Of a stretch of 64,000 nucleotides of DNA, positions 21,001 through 27,131 are shown in pieces. The stretch is from Branchinecta lynchi (taxonomy: Eukaryota > Arthropoda > Branchiopoda > Anostraca > Branchinectidae). Below the pieces are notes generated by a model. The model did no database searches and was not told the origin of the DNA. It was given only the letters and a program-made list of their open reading frames with translations. How positions within the stretch are numbered: the first letter of the stretch is position 1; each line of letters starts with the position of its first letter. The DNA lies in assembly GCA_023053575.1 (NCBI GenBank), contig JAKZAP010000018.1:20426202-20490201 (forward strand). Reading direction: 5' to 3'. The translations under genes and the position numbers were made by a program.

Positions 21001-21917
21001 CATCAATCAGCACTGTTTAGTGGTTGGTTTTACCATGGTGATACAGTACATCCAGCATATTTGAGATTAAGCAAAAATATGTTTATATTGACTGATATGT
21101 TGGCTTTTAAGATCCAATAACAGCCTTCCTCGTTCAAAGTTCTATGCTCAGCTGAGCCTGCCACTCTGGCAGTATTTGCATGATAAACTGAGTGTCTGCT
21201 AACATTCCCATTGTGTGTTATATTAGTTTGTGTTTTCTGCCAGCATCTAGTTACCGTATTTGTCTGAAACAAATATACAATATAAGTTGCATTTTCAGCA
21301 ATTAGCATGTTGAACACAAATCCTAACTCGCTGCACTGTCTCTCATTTTCAGTGCCCATATTTTGCATAAGAGAACGCAGTACAGGATTCGATAGTCTAC
21401 CGAGTCTATTTGTGTTTAGATTCGGTGTTGAACTCTAAAGAAACGCAGGAGTTAAAACACTTGAAGCAACAGAACACAGAAACTCTGTTAGGATGCGCTC
21501 CATAAAAACGAATTATGTCGAACAGGAGTTGAGAATCTCCAGCCTGAAAATGCAACTATAATAAGTTATTAATAATTTGAGTCAAAATAATTGAAATAAA
21601 TTAAAAAAAAGTTGTCATCAAACAGCATATTATATGATCTGCTATTTGAGTGCTTATGTTCATTTTCATCCTTTCATATTTGAGTTTGGGACTAAACCCA
21701 AATGCAAGTAGGCTACAGCAGCAGGCCAGCAGGCCAGCAGGCTGCAGGCTGCTCTATTTATGCCCTTTTTAAGGTTAGTACTGTAGCAAAAAATAATTAC
21801 CTGATAATTGTCTTCTTTAGCTAGCTCTGAGAGTTCAAAAATACTGTCTTTCTGTTTGTCTGATAAAGCAGCAACATTTTGCGAGTCCCAAGAGAGAACA
21901 GAACTTTCTAATGTCAT
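1..21917 (-). CDS. COG3: COG3 (conserved oligomeric Golgi complex subunit 3), 5' portion, seven exons
   Basis: COG3 (Sec34 family) belongs to lobe A of the COG tether, which captures vesicles for intra-Golgi retrograde transport on the cytosolic face of Golgi membranes. Seven minus-strand exons join in frame: 21801-21917, 20727-20771, 15649-15765, 14047-14154, 11218-11385, 2012-2249 and 19-507. They give 427 codons plus one base, roughly half of the ~830-residue animal protein. Similarity to animal COG3 is collinear: [11 protein letters not shown] near the N-terminus, [11 protein letters not shown] in the coiled-coil region, YLLRHRQCL, then [27 protein letters not shown] and [14 protein letters not shown] in the last visible exon. 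Every junction has AG/GT signals and compatible phase (0,0,0,0,0,1,1). The start is the ATG at 21915-21917; an in-frame TTG further upstream is not needed. The 3' half lies beyond the left edge. Identification is from recalled family sequence, not a search. Confidence 0.93.
19..507 (-). CDS. COG3: COG3 exon 7 (last exon in window)
   Basis: 163 codons' worth of open frame with no stop, between a TTTTTCAG acceptor and a GTAAGC donor. It starts by completing the glycine codon of exon 6 and ends in phase 1. It holds the best conserved COG3 block: [20 protein letters not shown], the [12 protein letters not shown] motif and [17 protein letters not shown]. Exon 8 is outside the window. GC content is visibly higher than in the flanking introns. 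Confidence 0.95.
508..1616 (-). other. COG3 intron 6, left part: no gene
   Basis: No coding similarity was seen. A G-run lies near 917-932. Around 1271-1390 the motif ACCGGAATTCCTTTC occurs more than once, in a locally palindromic setting (CTTTCATCATGAAAGG). Confidence 0.5.
1621..1990. mobile_element. TTAA-flanked MITE, copy 1 (370 bp)
   Basis: Starts GGACCTGTCTTACC after a TTAA and ends AGGGGTCCT before a TTAA, so it has short terminal inverted repeats (AGGACC type) and a TTAA target duplication. This is the signature of piggyBac or Kolobok non-autonomous elements. Closely similar copies lie at 33713-34081 and 57104-57465. No transposase is encoded. An open frame running from exon 6 into this element is a read-through artefact. 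Confidence 0.82.
2012..2249 (-). CDS. COG3: COG3 exon 6
   Basis: Seventy-nine codons plus one base, TTTGCAG acceptor and GTGAGT donor. [17 protein letters not shown] aligns with the DYP-YLLK-KQCL motif, and [18 protein letters not shown] with the LFY-KFR--APK-R region of COG3. Mobile DNA crowds both sides: a TTAA MITE ends 21 nt beyond the donor boundary, and a repeat block starts about 28 nt beyond the acceptor. Confidence 0.92.
2278..2408. repeat. Left arm of an outer inverted repeat pair
   Basis: A block of the motif TTTTTGCAGTTATCGTGGTA and variants on alternating strands. Its counterpart, mainly in inverted orientation, is at 5640-5757, so the two probably mark the ends of one ~3.5-kb composite element inserted beside COG3 exon 6. 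Confidence 0.55.
2410..2717 (+). pseudogene. LINE reverse transcriptase C-terminal fragment, 5' part
   Basis: Translates to a non-LTR retrotransposon ORF2 C-terminal segment: [19 protein letters not shown], then [18 protein letters not shown]. This resembles the family found at 48827-49260. The frame is broken at 2717 by an inserted 2470-bp element and resumes at 5188. It is 5' truncated and lacks the polymerase motifs. Confidence 0.75.
2718..5187. mobile_element. hAT-type element (2470 bp), 8-bp TSD CTCATGAC
   Basis: Termini are TAGGCATGGGCACTGTTC and its inverted copy GAACAGTGCCCATGCCTA. The TIRs extend as CTGTTTCTGTT-rich sequence. The 8-bp duplication CTCATGAC (2710-2717 and 5188-5195) and the TAGG-ATGGGCA type ends indicate the hAT superfamily. 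No transposase homology is visible, so it looks non-autonomous or decayed. It carries a second hAT-type element at 3312-3751. Confidence 0.85.
3312..3751. mobile_element. hAT-type MITE (440 bp), 8-bp TSD TATCATAT, nested
   Basis: Ends CAGAGATGGGCGAATCCG and GGATTCGCCAATCTCTG are inverted repeats. Perfect TSDs TATCATAT lie at 3304-3311 and 3752-3759. Subterminal GATTCGAATCCG repeats fill the arms. It sits inside the 2718-5187 element. A second copy is at 59728-60145. Confidence 0.88.
5188..5523 (+). pseudogene. LINE C-terminus and 3' tail, continuation after the insertion
   Basis: After the duplicated CTCATGAC, the frame resumes as [18 protein letters not shown], the expected end of the interrupted LINE ORF. 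An AT-rich 3'UTR follows, ending in a simple tail of TTGAAA/TGAAAT units typical of this LINE clade. Confidence 0.68.
5640..5757. repeat. Right arm of the outer inverted repeat pair
   Basis: Contains TACCAGGATAACTGCAAAAA and GGTATCTGCAAAAACGCAAC, the reverse complements of motifs in the 2278-2408 block. The LINE fragment and two nested hAT-type elements lie between the two blocks. Confidence 0.5.
6032..6341. mobile_element. GGCGTATTCTCGCC-type TIR element, rearranged copy
   Basis: Right end reads CTCGGGGAACGACGAGATTA then CGCCTT, matching the termini of copies at 28693-29110 and 44290-44835. Its other end carries the terminal block in the opposite orientation to the intact copy, so this copy is internally rearranged. 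The interior GATGGTGATGATAACTGGAG is shared with the other copies. Confidence 0.55.
6479..6771 (+). pseudogene. LINE 3' end (family of 48180-49260)
   Basis: GTGCCTCGTTTAGAACCGG opens a frame [19 protein letters not shown] ending at TAA near 6605. A 3'UTR with GACGTCGGTATAAATGTC follows, with a GAATTGAACTGAAC tail. The same 3'UTR occurs reverse-complemented at 48180-48420. This is a short 5'-truncated insertion. Confidence 0.72.
6790..7420. repeat. Degenerate tandem array, CCGGAATCCGG unit (left arm)
   Basis: Three diverged units of about 140-170 bp, each with CGACAAGTAG-like sequence followed by CCCGGAATCCGG and GGAATTCGGTACCGC (near 7077, 7218 and 7388). The reverse-complement form lies to the right of the numt at 8110-8560, making an inverted pair. 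A further single unit is at 26580-26700. Confidence 0.6.
7485..7918 (+). pseudogene. cox3: Nuclear mitochondrial insertion: cytochrome c oxidase subunit III fragment
   Basis: Read with the invertebrate mitochondrial code, the segment gives an internal COX3 fragment of about 140 residues: [25 protein letters not shown] and [19 protein letters not shown], the conserved heme-copper oxidase subunit III core. The Trp in the WPP motif is TGA (about 7590) and AGA AGA encodes the Ser-Ser of HSSLSP, so the nuclear code cannot translate it. It is broken by a TAA near 7532, lacks both ends, and neighbouring aromatic codons are changed. The base composition (TTA-rich) differs from its GC-richer repeat surroundings. 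It is a dead mitochondrial copy (numt) inside a COG3 intron. Confidence 0.92.
8110..8560. repeat. Degenerate tandem array (right, inverted arm)
   Basis: Contains GGATTGCGGACGAACTACTT and ACCGGATTCCGGGCGAGCTA, the inverse of the 6790-7420 units. With that array it brackets the cox3 numt. An open frame spanning 7701-8396 merges numt and array and is not a gene. Confidence 0.55.
8600..8720. repeat. TTTGGCATAGG motif repeat
   Basis: Contains several copies of TTTGGCATAGGGTAATC-like sequence on both strands. It belongs to a dispersed family also seen at 10034-10265, 11090-11185, 57760-57990 and 60175-60450. Confidence 0.45.
9100..9300 (+). repeat. Probable LINE/SINE 3' tail
   Basis: A T-rich segment ending GCGTAATAAAATCATTCGTTC and then CATTC resembles the 3'UTR plus short simple tail of the non-LTR elements in this window. 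No coding part was recognised. Confidence 0.35.
9301..11217 (-). other. COG3 intron 5, mostly unrecognised
   Basis: No exon or LINE similarity was seen. The stretch contains the CCAAACGCTGGGTAT repeat blocks at 10034-10265 and 11090-11185. The remainder is AT-rich unique-looking sequence with short open frames only. Confidence 0.5.
10034..10265. repeat. CCAAACGCTGGGTAT dispersed repeat
   Basis: Shows alternating TGCCAAACGCTGGGTATATC and inverse TAGCGTTTGACAAAC blocks. It has a central GGTGATTTGAGTGAAGCTCA segment shared with 57840-57880. Probably a MITE with repetitive ends. Confidence 0.5.
11218..11385 (-). CDS. COG3: COG3 exon 5
   Basis: Fifty-six codons, phase 0-0, TATTAG acceptor and GTGAGT donor. 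It encodes [20 protein letters not shown] and then [15 protein letters not shown]. These match the L-YF-ELE-I--KLNS and LDDCI-Y--SH positions in animal COG3, and lead directly into the conserved start of exon 6. Confidence 0.87.
12800..12936. repeat. Partial copy of the 40113-40300 palindromic MITE
   Basis: Shares GAATGGACAAATAAAACGGTA, in shortened form GGACAAATAAAA with GGTACAC, flanked by CATGAAAGCAGAG and CTTTCATAATGAAAC, matching the centre of the 40113-40300 element. It ends GAAAAAAAAACGCCACTT. Confidence 0.5.
14047..14154 (-). CDS. COG3: COG3 exon 4
   Basis: Thirty-six codons, phase 0-0, TTTCCAG acceptor and GTAGGC donor. [19 protein letters not shown] corresponds to the conserved LE-LQ-QY-VSNKT-LH segment of COG3, and CQDMMIKK to the following CEQLLKEQ-like helix. 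Confidence 0.85.
14902..15366. mobile_element. TIR element with TGCGTTTTTTGTCTCTG ends
   Basis: The left terminus GCGTTTTTTGTCTCTGGTTC is matched by the inverted right terminus GAACAGAGACAAAAAACGC. Arms carry repeated ACAGAACACGG/CGTGTTCTGTG motifs, as in the GTTTCTGTT arms of the 2718 element. No coding capacity and no clear target duplication. Confidence 0.5.
15649..15765 (-). CDS. COG3: COG3 exon 3
   Basis: Thirty-nine codons, phase 0-0, with a TTTCTAG acceptor and GTAAGT donor. It encodes an acidic, probably coiled-coil stretch ([13 protein letters not shown], then [15 protein letters not shown]) matching the helical region before the LESLQ-type motif in animal COG3. Confidence 0.75.
16125..17245. 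repeat. 24-bp minisatellite with a longer higher-order period
   Basis: Basic unit GAATCTACCGGAATTTTGCT+CAGG (24 bp) repeats with substitutions, so both strands give 8-residue peptide repeats (LRESTGIL on plus, SKIPVDSL on minus). These are by-products of the unit length. A variant block with AACTTGTCTCAGGGAATTTA, a GGCTGGATCAG segment and TTTGCCCCACGGAAT recurs near 16290, 16550, 16805, 16965 and 17175, partly at ~250-bp spacing. A LINE interrupts the array at 17246-18180 and it resumes afterwards. Confidence 0.9.
17246..18180 (-). pseudogene. LINE (Jockey-like) 3' fragment inserted in the minisatellite
   Basis: Minus-strand translation gives the segment after the polymerase domain of a non-LTR reverse transcriptase. 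It has [20 protein letters not shown] near 18090-18140, then LQ/K-type connection sequence, and [19 protein letters not shown] before a stop near 17583. The last motif is the usual C-terminus of Jockey/RTE-like ORF2. The frame between 17951 and 18060 is degraded. The 3'UTR ends in a TGAAAC-type tail at 17246-17270. Minisatellite units ending GAAT-CTACTAG flank both sides, suggesting an ~10-bp target duplication. Confidence 0.78.
18181..18460. repeat. 24-bp minisatellite, continuation
   Basis: The same GGAATCTACCGGAATTTTGC units continue after the LINE insertion, grading into less regular TTACCAGA-type sequence by about 18540. Confidence 0.85.
18541..19388. other. COG3 intron 2 segment, unrecognised
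   Basis: No supported gene. A short block at 19100-19280 (AGTTTAACCGAATAGG, TTATTCACTTAAAT, AAATGGGTTACTTCG) recurs at 47385-47545, so it is a dispersed repeat. Confidence 0.45.
19389..19618. mobile_element. Fold-back MITE with long TIRs (230 bp)
   Basis: Left arm GCTGAATTTTATTAGAGCT then TTTCGGCCCTTCTTGGCAAG is matched by the right arm CTTGCCAAGAAGTACCGAAA and AGCTCTAATAAAATTCAG. The outer part GACGTATCCG is shared with 49277-49488 and 38500-38535. The arms nearly meet, leaving a loop of about 60-70 bp that itself contains an AACTTGTGGGAAA palindrome. Confidence 0.72.
19890..20110. repeat. Dispersed repeat with C-run
   Basis: TTCTGCAGAGATGGTC, TTCCGGTAAACC and ACTCCGGTAAAATT, followed by a C-run and GGACTACCCTGTCC. 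The inverse (TTTTACCGGAG, G-run, CCATCTCTGCAGAA) is present at 34370-34515. Confidence 0.5.
20727..20771 (-). CDS. COG3: COG3 exon 2 (45-nt microexon)
   Basis: A 45-nt phase 0-0 exon encoding [15 protein letters not shown]. It lies between a TTTAG acceptor and a strong GTAAGT donor. This part of COG3 is poorly conserved, so support comes from splice signals and preserved frame; it could be alternatively spliced. Confidence 0.6.
21290..21530. repeat. Dispersed repeat, inverse copy of 62540-62790
   Basis: TTTTCAGCAATTAGC-ATGTTGAACAC, ATTCGGTGTTGAACTC and AGGATGCGCTCC-ATAAAAACG occur here in the opposite orientation to 62540-62790 (GGAGCGCATCC, GAGTTCAACACCGAATCC). Confidence 0.5.
21801..21917 (-). 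CDS. COG3: COG3 exon 1 (start codon)
   Basis: Thirty-nine codons from ATG to a GTAATT donor, phase 0. The segment [20 protein letters not shown] matches the short conserved N-terminal motif of animal COG3 (a tryptophan followed by LTDRQ-like and S-L/F-EL residues). The 5'UTR and promoter should lie at higher coordinates, where a MITE begins only about 70 bp upstream. Confidence 0.85.
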
Positions 21918-21985
21918 GCTTTTGGTTATACTCAAATCTCACGCTTACTTTGTCAGTGTTGCCAGCTTGCCGGAGATCAGATCAG

Positions 21986-22260
21986 AGCCTCGTTTTTGTT
22001 GCAATAGCGCTGCCGCATTGCTGCTGCAGCACTTCTTTTCTTTTGCATAATATGCGTTTTTGGATTCACTTTCTTCTTGGTTAAAGCGGCAGCGCTGCAG
22101 CATCTTGCAGGGAAGCACGGACTTGGTCGGGGAGCAAGTCCGTGATTCACGAGAAGCGCTGCCGTCTTCCTCGCAATCGCTGCAGTGCAAAAACGGATGT
22201 AGAAAGAATCAGTCTGGAATCGGCCGAGAAGTGTACCTGCAGCATGCAACAAAAACGAGG
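21986..22260. mobile_element. MITE beside the COG3 start (275 bp)
   Basis: Ends AGCCTCGTTTTTGTTGCA and TGCAACAAAAACGAGGCT are inverted repeats. Arms are rich in GCAGCGCTGC-type palindromes. It contains a perfect hairpin CACGGACTTG / CAAGTCCGTG with loop GTCGGGGAG at 22109-22137. It begins about 70 bp 5' of the COG3 ATG, so it may overlap the promoter or 5'UTR. Confidence 0.65.
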
Positions 22261-24300
22261 CTAAAACACGAATTCTTTGTGAGGAACACAGTAATATTTT
22301 CAAGGTGTCAGAACCAGAAGGATCATGTTGACTTATCAGCCTGGTATCAGCGCATACGGGCCAGGACATATGCTTAACAGAAAGCTCTGGGATTAGAAGG
22401 ACTACTTTGTACCGAAACAACTTGACTACTTTTTAAAGATCAAATCAATCTTGTTTGAATTCGTTATGGTTGATTGAGGCACAACTTTGGGACGAAGACA
22501 ACTTTTCTACTTTACTTATTTGGTAATCCGGCACTACTATTGACTGCAAAATCCTTCAGTTTATTGCAAACCTCAGGATCCGAAGGCCTCCAGGGCATCA
22601 GAGAAGATCCGTATTTTATTCGTGTCGGCCGTTCCCCAAGCCCAAAGATCTTCCCATTCTGACTTGATGGACAAGATAATGTTTTTTTTTTTTTTCCCTA
22701 GATATTTTTTTGTTGTTGTTAATGGGCATTATTTTCTTACTCTGTAGTGATGTTTGAGCTGAAAAGTGTTCTACCATCAGTGCGAATACTCTGTTGTCAA
22801 TGGTGTTTCCGCCGCCAAAAGTCGCGTCCGGGAAGATGATGCAGTGATATATCCTTTTTGAAATATTCAGCTGTTTTCTTTTTCCCCAGGAACTTTCCTA
22901 CCTGGGTCCTAGATACAGTGTGCGCCAGCAAGGCCACAATCCATTCCTTTTACCAGGCCTGTGTCCGGCAGACCCCGAACTTAGGAACGTTTTCGCGTGA
23001 ATGGCTGTAGAGCTGAACGGGTGATCTCGTCCACGTAAAAATCAATCGCGCTTGAACAGCTGAGGAAGATGGGCTCCGTCCATGCGAAAATGCCGATTTA
23101 GCTGGATGGGAGCACATGAGTGGGAAGGTCCCTACAATATCCCTATTCTGCTCAACGCTGCCCCCGGAGCGGTGTTGAACGGGAGGTATCCATCCAGCTG
23201 GATCGCCCGTTCACCTGTTCATCCATACACGCGAAAAGACAAAAAGATCGACGGCATCCCCGCGAAAATGTCCGTCGAGCTCGATGGACCAGAGCCATCC
23301 GCGCGAAAACGTCCCCTTACAGTGAACAGGTGAAGTTTACAATGTCGTAGGTGCGCTGACATTTAGAACAAGACAAAAGTTTTCGATGGGATCACAAAAA
23401 TTAAGATTTACTGGACTTCCTTATCCAGACTATCGTGGCTTGCGGATTTTCAGATCCATTCTGTAATTCTTTTCTATATCTAATTTCCGGTCTAGCCCTA
23501 ATTGCGCGAATATCAGTGATAGTCTCTAACTCGAAGGACGTTCCAATCTCGCACCATTTAACCGGGAATATAACAATCGAGCCTTCTTATCATGATTGCG
23601 ACACAAACAGCGAGACATTTATTATTACTATATTTTTTGTTATTCTAATGATTTTTCCTTTTTTTTATTAGAATAAACGACTTTCCCATTTTCGCAGGAC
23701 TCTGGGGAATCCGGCCGACCTAGTGACTTCAGATGGAGAAGCAGAAAAATAAATTTTCTTCGTCTTCTTCACTAGGTCGAAACACCAGGCACCCGATAAA
23801 CAAAGACCAAGATACTTACCAAATTTTCGGTCCAGATTCCGTCGGTGGTCTCAACCAAGCAGGAAAACACAGCAGTTAGAAGGAGGTCCGCTTTCCCTGA
23901 TATCGAAATTTTACACCGCTTTATCAAGCACTTGTAAGAATTTAAAAATACCGGGTTTTCCGTGTTCCGGCCAAAAATGGGTAGGTCAGAAAAGCAATTA
24001 AAACATCCTGATCCTGCTTGTTTCTTATCCCTATTTCGACAGTGCAATCGATTTCAGACAATACTTTTACTAGAAATAACAAGAGCTGAAAGCTCATATG
24101 GCAGAGCAAGAGTAGGCAAAATGCTGGCGGGAGTTTTTTGTTTGGGAGTTTTGTACAGAAGAATATTATTTTATTATACACTAGTAAGTAAAAAGTACTG
24201 TATTTTTTTTTAGCATTTACTGCATTTCTAGAACTCCTCTTCTTCGTTGGGCGGTTCAATGGTCTTCAATATGGTTTCGACATTTATATCAAGTACGTTT
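22261..24300. other. Intergenic region, no supported gene
   Basis: Between COG3 and the hig-like gene. Irregular repeats of TCC-CGCGAAAA, GCTGGATGG and TCGATGGACC-type motifs occur at 22970-23320. All open frames are short with no recognisable similarity. Confidence 0.5.
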
Positions 24301-25898
24301 CTTCTTTAAATTGTTGCTGCATAATTTCCCGTTTTAAAGGCGCTGGAAATGCATCTGTAAGCAAAACCCTTGAGGCAGAAACGATAGCAGGTTCTTAGGG
24401 ATCACTGATATATACAGTTTGGTCAAAAGTAGAGCCCTTGTGGCACAAATGATAATGGGTTGAGATGTATCGTTTGATAAAAAGTACTTTTGCGGTGAAG
24501 ATGCGCACTTTAAGGGAGCTAGAACCTTATTTGTAAGCAAAACCCTTGAGGCAAAAATGGTAATGAGCTCATGGGGATCACGAAAATGCATATTTTGCTT
24601 AAAAGTATTTTTCTTAATTTGTGGTCATGATTGGTACCTTAAGGAAAGGTAGGATTTGGAAAGTGGCGAATTCTAAGCCAATCTTGTCGAATTTCTAATA
24701 TTCCAGCCAAGTTTCATCGTCCTAGCACATTTGGAAGTACCTTTACTCGCGATCACCGGAATTCCAGACTCCCCCTTAAACTCCCCCCACAGTCGCCTGA
24801 GCCAATCCGGTTGTGAATGATTTATCCGGAGCATCTGTTAGTTATTCCCACAAAGTTCCATCCTTATCTCTCCAGTCTAAGCCGGTCACATATCCCCCCC
24901 CCCCCCAGTTGTTGTCGGATCCGGTCCGGACATGAGAAAGATCACCAGAGACATGTCCTCTGTTCAATTACCTAATTTCACTCAGATCCGATCACCCGTT
25001 CCAAAGCTACGCATGACTCAATATCCGGATTCCCCCTTCCTCTACTCCCCCACGACTATCGGATCGAGTAAATGTGTATTTACATGTCAGTTTCATAGGG
25101 TCCCTGATACGCCTCCCAAGTTTCGTCGTGAAAATCCTCACAACCACCATCACCGGAACTCCGGGAAACACCCCTCCACCCAAGTGTCCGGATCCAGTCC
25201 AACTGTGTAAACGATTTATCTGGAGCAGATGCTGGTTATTTCCAGCAGTTTCACTCCGATCCCTCTTCTAACCGTTTCTCGGGATTTCCGGTCTCCCCCC
25301 CCCCCAACTCCTCCATAGCTGCCGAATCCAGTTTGGACTTCAAATGGAACATCAGAGATATGTCGTTTATTCAGGAATTAGGTTTCATTTCAATCCGATC
25401 ACCCGTTCGAAAGTTACACACCACTCAATTTTCCGGATTCCCCCACCCTCCACTCCCCCAAAATGGTCCGATCGGGAAACTGATTATTTCCAGGTTGGTT
25501 TGGTCGGGTCCCTGATACGCCTGCCAAGTTATCATCATCCTAGCTCACCTAGTCTATATCAACCCCTACTTAAGGTTCAGCAACATATTTTGCCAACCCG
25601 AATGACTCATAAAGAATGACTCAACCACGAGCACAGCTGTACTAGTGTGATGAAAGAATGACTCATCCATGCGCAGAGCTATACAAGTGCGAAGAAAGGG
25701 GTAGGGGTTTGACGAAAACTAGATAAAGCATTTCAAGTTCTTCAGCCCTTCAGCCCCCACTAGTTGTCGGATCCGGTCCGAATTTGACAACGAACATCCA
25801 AGACATTTGTTCTTCATACCTGTCAAGTTTAATGCACGCCCGATTATCCGCTATATCAACCCCTACTAAGGTTCACAACATTTGCCACCACCTTCGAC

Positions 25899-25931
<33 letters not shown>

Positions 25932-26450
25932 ATTGATGTAGCTCTCTCCGAACGAATCTTAGCAAATCATCCACGAGCAGAGCTATACTAGCGTGATGAA
26001 AGAATGACACATCCATGCGCAAAGTTATACTAGTGCGAAGAAAGGGACAGGGATTTGACGAAAACTAGAACATGCATTTCAAGAGATTTCGGGTGTCCCC
26101 CTCCCAGTTATCGGATCCAATCCGAATTTGAAAATGAACATCCGAGACATTTGTTCTTGATACCTGTCAAGTTTAATGCACGCCCGATTATCCGTTCCAA
26201 AATTATGAATATTACTGCTTTCCGGATTCCCCATGTTGCCACTCCCCCATCAATATTGATGGTCGGATCGGGGAAGTGATTATTTTCAAGTTAATCAGGC
26301 TGGGTCCATGATATGCAGGCCAAGTTTTATCGTCCTAAGTCATGTGAAAGTGCCCAAACTAGCAAAATGCGGACAAACAGACAGACATTACGATCGCTAT
26401 ATGGCACTTGAGTAAGCTCAAGTGCCATACAAATTCATTCTTTTTTGCAG
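24301..26450. repeat. Degenerate repeat field
   Basis: GTAAGCAAAACCCTTGAGGC recurs at ~176-bp spacing (24357 and 24533). From 24650, GGTCGGATCCGG, CCGGATTCCCCC and TTTCATCGTCCTAG-like motifs recur with several C-runs. TATCAACCCCTACT recurs at 25556 and 25854. The field ends in GGCACTTGAG-TAAG-CTCAAGTGCC, a short perfect hairpin at 26404-26429 that follows ACAAACAGACAGACATTACG. Confidence 0.55.
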
Positions 26451-26946
26451 GATTCCAGGGTGAAAACTACTTCCGGATACCCTAAACCAAACGGATTCCG
26501 CATGTACCCTACGTTTTACTTTCGACAAACTTTTACTAGGTCGAAACCTAGTAAAGGATTTTTGTCAGTTTTTCAGGTTTTGGCCGGATTCCGGGCGAAC
26601 TACTTGTCCGCGGCGAGAAAATAAGCTTCACATATGGACTCAGCATGCCTTCTTACCCCTTCGTCGACTACCTAAAATATGTTTTTTGTCGCTTAATCTG
26701 ACCCACCCCCTGAATTTAGGGCTACTGGGTCCATCTACGAACTTACCTGTCCTTTGACACAAGAGATCCTCTACCCATTTTGAACAAAATATCTCAACCC
26801 CTTCGGGGGATGTCGTGCTAACAAACAGACAATGTTTACGAAGTCATCGGCATCCCGTCAATAACGTTTTAAGATCCCAAAAACCGCCTCTTTGCAGCCT
26901 ACAGCGACAAAACTATGAGTAAAACGATTATTATTGAATAAAAGCT

Positions 26947-27131
26947 TCATGAACTAGAAGACATACATGAAGGAAAGTTTCCTAGCCAGTCGTCACCCCC
27001 TTGACAGGTCAAGGTTACGCGGCTGTTCCTGCACAGGACGCTGACTTTTTCTCCCGTCAGATATCGCTTCTTGCTAGGTTCCAAACTGACGCTAGATGGT
27101 AGGTAATACGGCCGTCCACACGTTGCGATAC
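26947..27131 (-). CDS. hig: hig-like last exon (sushi 4 and stop)
   Basis: Starts by completing the Cys codon of exon 8, then encodes TCGRPYYLPSS, VSVLC, TLTC and GNFPSCMSSSS before TGA. This is a complete four-Cys sushi module with an unusually short spacing between Cys 2 and Cys 3. No transmembrane or GPI segment follows, so the product is secreted. No canonical AATAAA was seen downstream, only AATAAT-type sequence. Confidence 0.9.

Noticed and set aside
21030..21368. 112-residue minus-strand open frame between COG3 exons 1 and 2
   Set aside because: Overlaps a dispersed repeat found inverted at 62540-62790 and lacks COG3 similarity.
26404..26429. Hairpin GGCACTTGAG-CTCAAGTGCC considered as a transcription terminator or microRNA
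   Set aside because: The stem is too short for a microRNA and bacterial-type terminators do not apply. It is at the end of a repeat field.
24301..26450. Repeat field considered as a CRISPR-like array
   Set aside because: Units are long and degenerate, without constant repeats and unique spacers. The genome is animal.
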